The notes: a model not told the origin generated them from the sequence alone. A stretch of 64,000 bases of DNA from Chloroflexi bacterium TSY (GCA_019217005.1 JAHBNG010000056.1:1-64000); one strand, 5' to 3'; positions 18,518 to 28,912 are shown, numbered from the stretch's first letter. Translations and numbers: made by a program.

Positions 18518-19537
18518 ATGAAGGTTTTGGTAACAGGCAGTGCCGGTCACTTGGGTGAAGCCCTGATTCGTACTTTGCAAAACCAGGCGTACGAAGTGAT
18601 TGGGACAGATCTGAGTGAAACGGGCTATACAAATATCGTTGGGACAATCACAGATCGAGAGCATGTCAAGCGATGTATGGCAGGAGTCGATGTCGTTCTT
18701 CACACAGCAACCCTGCACAAGCCTCATGTCGTTACCCACAGTCGGCAAAATTTCGTTGATACAAATATCACTGGGACGTTAAATCTATTGGAGGAGGCTG
18801 TGGCTGCGGGGGTAAAATCAGTTGTCTTTACGAGCACAACGAGTACGTTCGGTGATGCCCTCACACCCTCTGCAAATGACCCGGCAGCATGGATCACCGA
18901 AGATGTTGTACCCATCCCCAAAAATATCTATGGCGTAACAAAATTGGCAGCCGAAAATCTTTGCCAATTATTCCATCGCAATCAGGGGTTACCTTGCCTC
19001 ATATTGAAGACTTCTCGTTTTTTTCCAGAAGCAGATGACAAAAAAGCAGTGCGCGAAGCTTATGCTGATGACAATGTCAAAGCAAATGAATTTCTGTATC
19101 GTCGGGTGGACATCGAAGATGTGGTGAGTGCTCACTTGCTCGCAATGGAAAAAGCACCCTCAATCGGATTTGCTCGCTACATCATTAGCGCAACGACTCC
19201 ATTTACACAAGATGATTTGCCCGAATTGTCCTTTGATGCACCCTCGGTGCTAAAACGGAGATTCCCTGAATATGACATAGAGTACGCGCGTCGCGGCTGG
19301 AGGATGTTTCCACGCATCGATAGAGTGTATGTCAACGAGCGAGCCAGAACCGAACTAGAGTGGTATCCTCAACATACTTTCAGCACTGTCCTTGAACGTT
19401 TGAGAGCAAATCAGGGCTTGCTGAGTTCTTTGGCGTATACGATCGGCGCAAAGGGATACCATGCGACAAAATTTGCGAATGGTCCGTATCCAGTGACACA
19501 GACAACGGTGACAAAATCAATCAATTACCAACAGTGA
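18518..19537 (+). CDS. NAD-dependent epimerase/dehydratase family protein
   Basis: 339 residues of the extended short-chain dehydrogenase fold. The N-terminal nucleotide motif is GSAGHLG (residues 7-13) and the catalytic YxxxK is present as YGVTK (about residues 138-142), with TSTTSTFG supplying the serine/threonine. It likely acts on a nucleotide sugar or related hydroxy substrate in the cytoplasm; the exact reaction cannot be read. The C-terminal third (RRFPEYDIEYARRGWRMFPR) is less typical of UDP-sugar epimerases. ATG start; the upstream site is weak (AAGGGATAAAAGAAATCCAAC). Stands alone on the plus strand. Confidence 0.82.
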   Translation: MKVLVTGSAGHLGEALIRTLQNQAYEVIGTDLSETGYTNIVGTITDREHVKRCMAGVDVVLHTATLHKPHVVTHSRQNFVDTNITGTLNLLEEAVAAGVKSVVFTSTTSTFGDALTPSANDPAAWITEDVVPIPKNIYGVTKLAAENLCQLFHRNQGLPCLILKTSRFFPEADDKKAVREAYADDNVKANEFLYRRVDIEDVVSAHLLAMEKAPSIGFARYIISATTPFTQDDLPELSFDAPSVLKRRFPEYDIEYARRGWRMFPRIDRVYVNERARTELEWYPQHTFSTVLERLRANQGLLSSLAYTIGAKGYHATKFANGPYPVTQTTVTKSINYQQ

Positions 19538-19661
19538 GTTGATTGCCATCGCCTTTGGGCGCGACATGCCGCTCAAGACGTTGGTGAAAGCGGGACTCAT
19601 CTGCTCAACCAGCGCTCGCCATTTTTGCGTTTGTCAACCACCTGGAATCCAATTGAGCTCA

Positions 19662-19746
19662 AGAACCTATCCGAAAAGTGGTTGTGAGTCCGACCAGCTT
19701 CTCGAGCGAGAATAGATCGCCACAGAGCTTTTCGGATAAGCACTAA
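19662..19746 (+). repeat. Structured upstream element (family C), copy 2
   Basis: AGAACCTATCCGAAAAGTGG at the start and GCTTTTCGGATAAGCACTAA at the end, with the inner hairpin TTCTCG-AG-CGAGAA. It now lies before a 3-kb block of nested insertions; without those it would sit about 100 bases upstream of the dehydratase start (22840), in the same orientation. Confidence 0.75.
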
Positions 19747-19882
19747 GTAATTTCGAGACCAGTACTTCCAGGCGAAACATACGTTTGCACTTTTCATCAA
19801 TCAGTCCAGATCCCCGTTCTATTTGAAGACTGCAAAGATACTGTTTTAGGTTCTGTTGACAAATGAAAAATCAGTAAAAAAA

Positions 19883-19986
19883 CAGCTACGGCAAAAGTCG
19901 GGTACAAAAAATGACCATAAGGGGTGAAATCCTAGAGCAGCCCTCTGTTTGCATGAAAAATTTGTACCCGACTTTTGCTGCTACTG
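19883..19986. mobile_element. 104-bp MITE (family B), copy 1
   Basis: Ends CAGCTACGGCAAAAGTCGGG and, reversed, CAGTAGCAGCAAAAGTCGGG; both continue GTACAAA. A nearly identical, inverted copy is at 51339-51442 inside IS110-like copy 3, and its absence from the two sister IS110-like copies shows that it moved. No clear duplication at this copy. Confidence 0.8.
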
Positions 19987-20269
19987 AACTGAAAAAAAAC
20001 AGACAAAAAGGGAGAAAATCCGCCAGAAAAGGGATGATCAAACAAAAAGCAAATGTAATTCTAACATTATGTAAACGTAATTCTACCGCGACGCAAACGT
20101 AAATCGAGTAGACTGGTAGCAAAGAATCAAAAGTAGAAAGAGAAAGGAAACGAGAACAATCGAGCGAGAACGGAGAAGAATAAACAATCGAGAATGGCGC
20201 AAAATCCAGCGCTTTCTCTACCAACATCCAGGTGTCTATCTCGGAAAAGGAGTCAAATGCCGCCGCTTC

Positions 20270-20929
20270 ATGGAAGGAGTCTTCTGGGTATTGCGGACCG
20301 GTGCCCCTTGGCGGGATGTCCCCGAGAGATATGGCAACTGGAATAGCATCTATCAACGATTCAGTCGTTGGTGTGACCGCAACATCTGGTCGGAGATGTT
20401 TGCCTATTTCTCAAAAGATGCGGACTTGGAATGGCTGATTCCAGATGGCACTGTCATCCGCGCCCATCCCTGTGCAGCCGGTGCACCAGCCAAGCGAGGG
20501 GGGCAGGAAAGTCAGGCACTGGGTCGCAGCAAAGGTGGCTTCAGTACCAAGATCCATGCACTTGTTGATGGCTTAGGCTATCCCATCGATTTTGTCTTGA
20601 CCGGTGGGCAGCGACATGAGGTGACTCAAGCAGAACTCCTCCTCACCGGCCACAAGAGCGATTATGTCATTGCTGATAAGGCCTATGATTCGGACGACTT
20701 GAGAGACTTCATCCTCTCTGATGTCGAGGCCATTCCCGTCATTCCTCCTCGCAGCAGTCGCACTGAGTCCATAGACTATGACCAACATCTTTACCAAGTT
20801 CGTTATCTGGTCGAATGTTTTTTCAACAAAATCAAATGGCTTCGCCGTCTCTTTTCTCGCTTCGAGAAGCTTGATAGTCGTTATCTCGGCTTTTTGTTCT
20901 TTGCTTCTTCGCTTATCTGGTTACGTTAG
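20270..20929 (+). CDS. IS5-family transposase
   Basis: 219 residues from the first ATG. Homology clearly begins earlier: NREWRKIQRFLYQHPGVYL is readable in frame from about 20180, so the true N-terminus uses a non-ATG start or has been lost. DDE residues are all visible: D in IPDGTVIRAH, D in ADKAYDSDDL and E in VECFFNKIKW. This is the best-preserved transposase in the window and the most likely to be active. The stop TAG is part of the target duplication of the MITE that follows immediately. Confidence 0.85.
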   Translation: MEGVFWVLRTGAPWRDVPERYGNWNSIYQRFSRWCDRNIWSEMFAYFSKDADLEWLIPDGTVIRAHPCAAGAPAKRGGQESQALGRSKGGFSTKIHALVDGLGYPIDFVLTGGQRHEVTQAELLLTGHKSDYVIADKAYDSDDLRDFILSDVEAIPVIPPRSSRTESIDYDQHLYQVRYLVECFFNKIKWLRRLFSRFEKLDSRYLGFLFFASSLIWLR

Positions 20930-21085
20930 GGGGTGGTTCATTTTAGGCGGACAATTAGGTTTACATTTTTGCAAAGAGAAAAGATGTTTATATTTTCTAC
21001 TTTGAGCCATGCTCAGGCAGAAAATGACCTCAATATAGATTTTTATCTATGTATCAAAAGTGTAAACCTAATTCTGAACCACCCC
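20930..21085. mobile_element. 156-bp MITE (family A), copy 2, inside the IS5-like element
   Basis: Same terminal sequences and interior as the copy at 10908-11062. Flanked by the exact 8-bp duplication TACGTTAG (20922-20929 and 21086-21093), which includes the transposase stop codon. The insertion leaves the transposase ORF whole. Confidence 0.92.
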
Positions 21086-21218
21086 TACGTTAGGACCTCT
21101 TTTCCCCTTTCGTCTTTCTGATGCTTTTGGGGGAGACTCAAGTTCTCTTTCTGTCAACTCGTTGACTTTCCCTTTAGCTTGGTTCCGTTCGCTTTACCCA
21201 TTTGTCAACAGAACCTAG

Positions 21219-22827
21219 TACTACTGTGCATCAAGTAAAGGCTCGATAATGTTCGATTTTTGCACAAGATAATGCGAGCGTTTAGCGGAAGCAAGACGAC
21301 GTTGCTTGTAGCGAAGGCGCTCGATAGTCTCAGCGAGTGTCAAGACAGGTTTAGGCAGAACGGCATGGAGAAGTTCAACAACCTGTGGCAAAGTGAGAGC
21401 GGGGGCATCATATTTGAGGAAAAACTGAGAACGAGCCAAGAAACCAAAGGCCAAAATGACTAAGGTCATATGATGATGCCAACCGAGCCAACTGCGAGTT
21501 TCATATTCGTTGAGTCCGAGAAACTGCTTGGCTTGTTCAAAAATGGTTTCAATGGGCCAACGCAAAGCAGAAACAGTGGCGAAGTCATCCAAGGAAGTCT
21601 CAAGGGTGCATTGAGAGAAAGTATTGCAGAGAGCAATCGGGATTGCGGCGGACGATGAGCCAGAGAGCAGAACCGGGGAGCCCATTGCGGACAGAGACAA
21701 TGCGGCGACAAGCAATGGAAGCAACGATGAAGCCCTTGGAGCCCTCTTTGAGAACATGCTGTTGCCACTCATGCTCCTGGAAGGTGTCAGCGAGTTGAGC
21801 AACGGTGAGAGGCGTAGGTTCACCAGGCCGGACGCGGAGCTTGAGCTTTGCGCCCGCGTCCAGATGATGCGGGCAGATAGGTCTGGGGGCTGGAGGTCCA
21901 GACACGAGTCTCTTTGGGCACTTCAGCAAAGTAGCTGTAAGCGGTTTGGCCATCAATGCAGTCAAGCAGATGAGTATCTTTGCCAAAGGCTTCATCCATA
22001 GTGATCCAGCGGATGGGCAACGCACCCAGGGCGTGCGTCTGCTCAATCATGGACCAAGCCAATTCATTTTTTGTTTGGAAGGTCAGGTCAGTGGGAAGAC
22101 CGGTTTTGTACCGCTTCTCTGCATACTCATCACTAAACCATTCTTGGGGGATATACAACCGACAGTTCAGTAAGGTATAGCCATGAGAGCTATTATATCC
22201 CAGGAAGACTCCGGCTTGACAGTTGGCGATCTTGCCCAGTTCGCCACACCGCTGCCGCTTGACGCCCACTGACTCTTCTCCTTGCTTGGGAATGTCGCTC
22301 CCATCCAGGAGTAAGACGCCATTTGCGTCTCCCAACAACTCACCTGTCTGTCGAGTATGTTCCGCCAGCATCGCTTCACCGCTCCAGCGGCTCTGACCCA
22401 CAAAGCTTTGCAGGGGGGCGTACACCCGATTCTCCTACTGTCGCCAGCGCGATGTTCTCGGCCGATTTGCGTTTGATTTCGGGGTCTAACAAGCCTCGCA
22501 TGTAGTGGTACGCATGCTCTCTCTGAGCCACATGGCTGAAGTATGGACTATATATGGCATGATACTCCTGGAGTTGGTCGGCCAGTGCCGCCAGTTGCTC
22601 TTCTGTCAGTTCCAGCAGCGGCGGGCTTTCCAGTTGGCTGTAGTCATATTGATTGACTGCTTGAGCAAGTTTCATCTTGATTTCCTTTCATCGAAGACTG
22701 CTTCATTTTATTGGCTCTTCAGTCTATCTCATTTTTCCTTTGCATTCTGTTTGCGTTTTGTTAGCAATATGCCCAGAAATATAACGAATTTCCTTTGTGT
22801 TTCACAATATATTGCTGCACAGTAGTA
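21219..22827 (-). mobile_element. IS701-family-like insertion sequence
   Basis: Ends TACTACTGTGCATCAA and, reversed, TACTACTGTGCAGCAA, flanked by a 4-bp duplication CTAG (21215-21218 and 22828-22831), the YTAR target typical of the IS701 family. It inserted exactly at the right edge of the IS5-like element, whose last two bases and flanking TA form part of the CTAG target. 1609 bp. Confidence 0.88.
21221..22675 (-). pseudogene. Frameshifted IS701-family transposase
   Basis: Segments in three frames run from MKLAQAVNQYDYSQLE (22675) through LLLDGSDIPKQGEESVGVKR and NCQAGVFLGYNSSHGYTLLN to WPIETIFEQAKQFLGLNEYE and the stop near 21221. The motifs KQGxxSVGV and the late E region are those of IS701-family DDE enzymes. 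At least three frame changes (about 22400, 21850 and 21600) make it inactive unless sequence errors are responsible. Confidence 0.8.
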
Positions 22828-22839
22828 CTAGGAGAAACT

Positions 22840-23985
22840 ATGATGAAAATCGCCCAAATCGACCAATATTTCCCGCGCCCACGCATGCGCCTCGTCAAAA
22901 TCACCACCGATACCGGGATTGAAGGATGGGGTGAAAACACATTGGAGGGCAAGCCTTTGAGTACAATGGCTGCCATTGATGAATTAGCCGACTATCTCAT
23001 CGGCAAGGATCCGCTGCGTATTGAACACCATTGGCAACACATCTACCGCTCTGCATTCTTCCGCGGCGGCAACGTATTGATGTCCGCCTTGTCCGGCATT
23101 GATCAGGCGCTGTGGGACATTGCAGGCAAGCACTACGGTGTGCCTGTCTATCAACTCTTGGGGGGAGCCGTTCGTGACCGAGTGAGGGTCTATGCGCATT
23201 GGGGCATTGGCGACATGAGCGATGAAGGCTTGGCACTGGCCAAAAAACGCCTTGATTTCCTACATAACAAGGGAGGATATACAGCCTTCAAGACAGGTCC
23301 TGGCGGCAAATGGCGTGCCCACGAGCCGCCCGCTGTGATTGATGCCTTTGTCAAACGGGCCTACTTGATGCGTGAATGGGTGGGACCAGAGGTAGAGTTG
23401 TGCTTCGATTTCCACGGCAAGATGACCCCCGGGTTGGCCATCGAGATCTGCCATGAGCTAAAGGGAATGCGTCCCATGTTTGTGGAGGAGCCAATCCCAC
23501 AAGAAAATGTAGATGCGCTCAAATTGGTCTCCGATCATGTCACGTTCCCAATTGCCACCGGAGAACGTTTGCTCAGCCGTTGGGAGTTCCGGCAAGTCTT
23601 CGAAAAACAGGCCGTCACCTACATTCAGCCCGACGGCTCACACGCAGGCGGGATTAGCGAATTGAAGCGCATCGCCAATATGGCAGAAGTCTACTATATG
23701 CACATCATGCCACACTGTGCGATTGGCCCCGTGGCGCTTAGTGCTTGTGTCCATGTGGATGCAGTTGTCCCCAATTTTTTGATTCAAGAGACCGTCGGCC
23801 CAGAGCGCATGGCCGAGATTGTGCAGGAGCCGTGGCCCGTGAAGGACGGTTTTATTGATTTGCCGACCAAACCAGGGCTGGGCTTTGAGATCGATGAAGC
23901 GGTTGTCAAAGAACAATCTGAAATGACTGAAGAATTGGGTGGAGAATTCTACTACGAGTCTGATGGAAGCGTCGCAGATTGGTAG
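22840..23985 (+). CDS. Mandelate racemase/enolase-superfamily sugar-acid dehydratase (galactonate-dehydratase-like)
   Basis: 381 residues, enolase-superfamily barrel. The start is the first of two ATGs (MMKIAQID), preceded by TAGGAG. Metal-ligand regions are visible: FDFHGK (about residue 187), FVEEP (about 214) and TGERL (about 240), with the catalytic histidine region MPHCAIGP (about 290). The SALSGIDQALWDIAGK stretch is shared with D-galactonate dehydratases (DgoD) and close relatives that remove water from aldonic acids to give 2-keto-3-deoxy acids. The exact sugar acid is uncertain. Its promoter region has been displaced by 3 kb of IS DNA; the ribosome site was kept because the target duplication rebuilt it. 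Confidence 0.88.
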   Translation: MMKIAQIDQYFPRPRMRLVKITTDTGIEGWGENTLEGKPLSTMAAIDELADYLIGKDPLRIEHHWQHIYRSAFFRGGNVLMSALSGIDQALWDIAGKHYGVPVYQLLGGAVRDRVRVYAHWGIGDMSDEGLALAKKRLDFLHNKGGYTAFKTGPGGKWRAHEPPAVIDAFVKRAYLMREWVGPEVELCFDFHGKMTPGLAIEICHELKGMRPMFVEEPIPQENVDALKLVSDHVTFPIATGERLLSRWEFRQVFEKQAVTYIQPDGSHAGGISELKRIANMAEVYYMHIMPHCAIGPVALSACVHVDAVVPNFLIQETVGPERMAEIVQEPWPVKDGFIDLPTKPGLGFEIDEAVVKEQSEMTEELGGEFYYESDGSVADW

Positions 23986-24167
23986 ATACTCACTCCCTAT
24001 TGGTTTATGACCTATGGTATACTTACTATCCTCCTGGCGTTACAGACGAGTTGATTGCAACGATTCACAAATTGGTGGATGTCGCCAAACAAGCTCAGGT
24101 CACAAATCATTTATTGACGGAGCCGGAGTATCTAGTTCGAGTAGCAGCCTGAAAATAACACGAACTT
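23986..24167 (+). other. Intergenic stretch with a 40-codon open remnant
   Basis: A frame reads YPPGVTDELIATIHKLVDVA and on to a stop near 24150. It has the look of the end of a solute-binding protein but is too short to assign, and has no start. Otherwise nothing is seen. Confidence 0.3.
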
Positions 24168-24250
24168 AGAACCTATCCGAAAAGTGATTGTGAGTTCGAC
24201 CAGCTTCTCAGGTGAGAATGCATCGTCACAGAACTTTTCGAATAAGCATT
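24168..24250 (+). repeat. Structured upstream element (family C), copy 3
   Basis: Starts AGAACCTATCCGAAAAGTGA and ends ACTTTTCGAATAAGCATT. The inner hairpin reads TTCTCA-GG-TGAGAA, a paired change relative to TTCTCG/CGAGAA in copies 2 and 4. Its 3' edge touches the ribosome site TAAGGAG of the S9 peptidase gene, so folding of a transcript here could affect initiation. Confidence 0.75.
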
Positions 24251-24262
24251 TAAGGAGCATTT

Positions 24263-25707
24263 ATGACTCAGCTGAATATCCCTAACGTGATTCCTCGGCG
24301 TATACTTTTTGGCAATCCTGACCGCGCCATGCTCAGGCTCAGCCCAGATGGCCGTTGGCTTGGTTTTATTGCGCCACTGGATGATGTCCTGAATGTTTGG
24401 GTTGCACCGATGGATGATCTCGAAGCCGCCAAACCAATCACCCACGATACAACACGCGATATTCGACTCTATTCGTGGGCACATACCAATCAACATATTA
24501 TCTATCTTCAAGACACAGGTGGTGATGAGAATTGGCATGCGTTTAGCGTGCATATTGATCATGGCGAGGCCAAAGATCTAACACCTTTTGACGGTGTACA
24601 AGCGCGCATACAGGAGGTGAGCGAAGAGTATCCAGATGAGGTTCTCATTGGATTGAATCAGCGCGATCCCCAGTTTCACGATCTCTATCGAGTCAACATC
24701 CATACGGGCGACATGACTTTGGTCTTGGAAAACGATAGCTATATGTTTATCCTGACGGATCGACACTTTCAGCCACGCTTTGCCGCTCGCATGACGCCCG
24801 ACGGTGGCAATGAAATCTTCCGGAGGGACGATCAAGAGTGGAAATCATTTTTCACGATTCCCATGGAAGATATGATGACCAATTTTCCGGTTGGGTTGGA
24901 TCGAGCTGGGGAAACGCTCTACATGACCGACAGCCAAGGGCGCGATACGGCTGCGCTCGTGGCGATTGATATTGCCTCGGGCCAACGTACGGTGTTGGCT
25001 GAAAATGCCCAAGCGGATGTGGACGCGACCATGATCCACCCAACAAGTCGAGAAGTAGAGGCTGTGGCATTTACTTATACACGCAAGGAATGGCAGATTC
25101 TGGATGAGTCAATTAGGGGCGATTTCGATTATCTGAGCACGGTGGCGGATGGCGAAGTGGAGATCGTAAGCCGAACGCATCAAGATGACGCCTGGCTGGT
25201 TGCCTATCGGATGGATAATGGCCCTGTGCGCTATTATTATTACGATCGGTCTGCGCAAGCGGTCCGTTTTCTCTTTACAAATCAATCAGAATTGGCAGGG
25301 CTTCCGCTCGCCAAGATGCATTCAGTTGTTGTCAAAGCCCGCGACGGGTTGGATCTGATCTGTTATTACACACTGCCTTCATGGTGTGAACAAAACGCAC
25401 GGGGCAAGGGACAACATCTCCCACTCGTTCCTGAAATACCATTGCCCACCATCCTCTGGGTTCATGGAGGACCATGGACGCGTGATGAGTGGGGGTACAA
25501 TTCCATTCATCAGCTCTTTGCCAATCGAGGTTTTGCCGTGCTCAGCATCAACTATCGCGGCTCGACCGGACTGGGCAAAAAATTCCTCAACGCCGCAAAC
25601 CTAGAATGGGGTAGGAAGATGCATGATGATCTGATTGATGCCACCAACTGGGCAATTGAGGAAGGAATCGCAGATCGCGATCGGATTGCGATTACTGGCG
25701 GAAGTTC
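24263..25707 (+). pseudogene. S9 (prolyl oligopeptidase family) peptidase, 5' part, split by an IS
   Basis: Encodes the N-terminal beta-propeller and the start of the alpha/beta-hydrolase domain (WVHGGPW, INYRGSTGLGKKF) of an acylaminoacyl-peptidase-like enzyme. The frame ends in foreign IS sequence right after ITGGS. The 3' part resumes at 27374 with SYGGYATL. Joined, the protein is 660 residues, normal for the family. The catalytic serine in GGSYGGY is exactly where the element sits, so neither fragment can be active. ATG with TAAGGAG. Confidence 0.88.
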
Positions 25708-27373
25708 GGGCAGGTTCAGAACAAGGGATGAGTTAGGTTTACAAAATTGAAATGGGCACGTTAAAAAGAGAATAGGTTAAAGAGCCAGTTGCTGTTGAGG
25801 CTGAAGAATGGAATCAAGGGCGTCAGCCAAAGAAGGGACATAGGAATCGGTAGCCAGTTCTAAGGGTGAGTGACCGGAGCGTTTGCCACGTGAGAAGGTG
25901 CGATGATTCCAAAAGAGCTGTAAAAGAGCGGCCAACCAATCGGGCAAAGAGCGATGGATTGCAAGAAAGGGCCTGAGCCAAGCATGAAAGGATTCAGCTA
26001 GAGAAGAAGCCCGATGGAAGCGATCCAGTGCATGCCAGAAGGCAAGAGCCATAGGCTGCAATGAGGGAGGGAAAAGCTGTTCAATGGGAAGTTGATGGTC
26101 ATGGCGATAAGTCCAGAGGTGTGTGATGAAGGCTTCGTACTCAGGTGAGAGGTTCTGGCGGAGGGGAGCCAGGGATAGTTCCAGGCGACGGAGGGGAGCC
26201 AGCAATGTAGGTAGATTCTGCTGCAGTTGGGTGGCAAAGTGTGCAATTTCATCGCGGTTCATCTCCATCATAAGTTGGGTGGCAGCCAGAATGGTTTGTT
26301 GCGCGGCATCTGTGTTGACAAGCTGCCCGGTCGGTGAAATCGGCTCCAGTGCCTGACGGACCGTTCGGAGAAGCCATGTCCAGTTCTCGTGCAAGTCAAC
26401 TGCTGTCAGCACCGTTTGGTCGGCAACCTCGAGAGTCACTGTGCATTTGCGTGGTCGCCCAGGGCGACGTGCAGGAGCAGTCTGCTCGTCCAACTCTTGC
26501 CAAGCTACGTCACGGTCGGTCATGGCCTGGTCCATTTCTCTCTCCCAGACGTTGGGTGATTTTGGTGCCATTCTGCATTTGGTGAAAGAGGTCATAGGAG
26601 TGTGGCGCATTCATCCCCGCTGCCTTGGCTCCTGCCTGAATGCCCAAAGCCCCATCGGTCACCAAGTCATCAAAGGTGATGCCTCGCTCGAGCAATTCGA
26701 GAAACTTCAACCCCCATGTTGTTTCATCTCGGGCATCGGCTGCTGAGATATTCAACAGCGCAAACGATGCTCCGTCCACCACCGTCAGGCACGGTTGGTC
26801 GCCACAGAAAATTTCATCCGCTTCCCCCAACACCGGCAGCGTCGGCACCATGCTCTCATTGTACGCCGATGCCAGTTCTCCAACTTCCGCCAGCGTCCCT
26901 TGGATGAATCCCACCGACCGCTCCACACCTAGCAGCAACCCCAACCCCCTTTGGATATCTCGTACGCTTCCTCGCAGCATCGGCAACACCGTTATGGTTC
27001 GTCGGATGAACGTCTCATCCACTTCGATCACATGGCTTTTCGGCTGCGGTCCTGGACTCACTGGCGACAAGATCGCTTTCAGCGCCGCTTCACCGCTCTC
27101 TCTCAACTTATAGAGCCACGTTCGAGACACATTGTACGCCGTTGACAGTTCGCTCACTCTCCCCCACTCTCGATTCGGGTTGAGCATTTCCAACGCAAGA
27201 TCGATTCGGGTTGACAATGATAGGGGGTCTGTTCGATACTCTGACATTTAGAGGCTCCTTTTTGGCTATTTTGGTCTGAACACCCTTATTTTGCCTGAAC
27301 AGGAGCCTCTTTCTCTAACCTATTCTCTTGTTAACGTACTCTCTTCTTTGTCAACCTATTTCTGAACCAGCCC
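25708..27373 (-). mobile_element. Insertion sequence, 1666 bp, relative of MITE A
   Basis: Terminal repeats GGGCAGGTTCAGAA and, reversed, GGGCTGGTTCAGAA. Flanking 8-mers are GGAAGTTC (25700-25707) and GGAAGTTA (27374-27381), a duplication with one mismatch. The ends share GGTTCAGAA and TTAGGTTTACA with the 155-bp MITE A, which also makes 8-bp duplications; this element or a relative could be the source of the transposase that moves MITE A. Confidence 0.85.
25777..27247 (-). pseudogene. Transposase of the 25708-27373 IS, one frameshift
   Basis: The first segment (27247 down to about 26540) starts MSEYRTDPLSLSTRID, has a helix-turn-helix-like region (AYNVSRTWLYKLRESG) and acidic motifs IEVDETF, LTVVDGAS and VTDGALG. 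The second (to 25777) reads EMDQAMTDRDVAWQE and ends in a DUF6399-like tail. The frame changes at a GAGAGAGA run, where loss or gain of one GA unit would explain it; programmed slippage is also possible. Restored length is about 490 residues. Confidence 0.7.
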
Positions 27374-27919
27374 GGAAGTTATGGTGGCTATGCGACTCTT
27401 GTCGGGATGACCTTTACACCCGACGTTTTTGCTTGTGGTGTCGAAATCGTGGGACCATCCAACTTAATTACCTTTATCGAAGCGATCCCAGAATATTGGA
27501 AGACCCAGTACGAAATTCTTGCCAAACGTATCGGCGATCCGCGCACGGAAGAAGGTCGTCAACTCCTAATCGAACGCTCCCCCTTGACCCATGTTGATCG
27601 GATTGAGCGTCCCTTGCTGATTGGACAGGGGGCCAACGATCCACGCGTCAAGCAAGCTGAGTCTGATCAGATTGTCGAGGCGATGCAGGCCAAACAGATC
27701 CCCGTTACCTATGTGCTCTACCCCGATGAAGGGCATGGGTTTGCTCGGCTGGACAATCGTCTCTCTTTCTTTGGTGTGATGGAGGCATTTTTGGCCAAAC
27801 ATCTGGAGCAAGAACGCTTTGAGCCAGTTGGAGAAGAGGATTTGCGTGGTTCGACGATGGAGATCTTGGCTGGGGCTGCCGATGTTCCGGGGCTTGAATC
27901 GGATCATAGCACAAAGTAA
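27374..27919 (+). pseudogene. S9 peptidase, 3' part
   Basis: Continues the gene begun at 24263, from the catalytic-serine loop (GSYGGYATLVGMTF) through the aspartate region ([10 protein letters not shown]) to the catalytic histidine (PDEGHGFAR) and the end. With the 5' part it forms a complete 660-residue serine peptidase, expected to cleave short peptides or acylated N-termini. The first ATG in this piece is at 27407, but no ribosome site is seen. Confidence 0.88.
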
Positions 27920-28912
27920 TAAATATCTGGCCGAGCAATTCTTTGTCCATGGGGCAAGAAGTTGCATGATTGCAAGGTTGCAGAGTCGAAAAACGCTTGG
28001 GGATAGTAATGATACGCAACTCCCCCATTGACCAAGCCATCGACCAGCAGACCCTTGCTGGAGCTGGAGAGCGTCTTGGGCAAACCCATGCTGTTGTAGG
28101 TGGTGGTCACGACCTCGCCATCTGGGTATCGCATTGTGCGCAGCCGGAAGGAGTCGCTCTCATACGTGTGGCGAATGATGTAGGTGGGAGCGCCAGGGAT
28201 GATCACATGTTCGCTGGCCAACAACCCCTTCTCATTGTAGTAGAGCGCCTTGATATAGCCATTGCTCTTGTGATACTTGATTTGGGTCAGTTGCCCCCGG
28301 CTGCGGTTGCGGCTGCTGTGACTTGTGTCGTAGAGGTAGCGCACATCATAGGGATTGACGCTGCTGGGACAGGCGCTGTTGGTGCGGAAATGCTTGCCCA
28401 CCAAACGGTTCAGGCTGTCGTAGTGTCGTGGCTGCCGATGGTGGTGGTGGTGCAGCTGCCCTTGAGCAGTCTTTCGCGCTTGGTCAGCAATCCCTGGGTG
28501 GGCGCATTGTGGTAGCGACGTCCCACACCATCGTAGACCATCCGCTCTTCTGAGAGACAGGTGCTGCCCTCGATGGGGATGCGCGCCGGTCGGTTGATGA
28601 TGTGGCGGGTCCGGTTTGGATAGTACCAGCTGTTGGTCTGGCGCAGCTTGACCCCATCCGCCCACTCCTGCACTTGGGCCACATTGCCCAACTGGACGTT
28701 GCCCTGCCGATGTGGTTGATAGAAGTAGCGCTCTTCGTTGCTCACATTGCCTGACCGCCAGCTGTGTACCTTCTCTTGCCGCACCCAGATGTTGTAGTCC
28801 ACCCGCCGGTTGTTCTCCATCTCCCACCCCTTGCTGGTGGTCTGCCACACCCCATTCTTGCGCCGCCAGACACTCCAGGTGGTGGTCTTGCTGTAGAGGG
28901 TGCCACCGAATT
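27907..28912 (-). pseudogene. RHS/YD-repeat protein fragment
   Basis: A stretch of YD-type repeats, recognisable by YDSLNRLVGKHF, TYESDSFRLRTMRYPDGEV and YNEKGLLASEHV, read on the minus strand. It lacks a start and shows a frameshift near 28425. RHS proteins are long, usually secreted or toxin-delivery shells; here only about 330 residues survive. The stop overlaps the end of the S9 peptidase gene, and the upstream edge near 28912 has no start codon. Probably a remnant left by rearrangement. Confidence 0.7.

Larger units (their letters stand above)
19849..21215 (+). mobile_element. IS5-family-like insertion sequence carrying two MITEs
   Basis: Perfect 17-base terminal repeats, GGTTCTGTTGACAAATG and its mirror CATTTGTCAACAGAACC, are flanked by TA on both sides, as in many IS5/IS427-type elements. 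It contains the transposase gene at 20270-20929 and is itself interrupted by MITE B (19883-19986) and MITE A (20930-21085). It landed directly in front of the ribosome site of the dehydratase gene at 22840. Confidence 0.85.

Noticed and set aside
23986..24167. Remnant of a tricarboxylate-type binding protein
   Set aside because: About 40 codons with weak resemblance only; too short to support a name.
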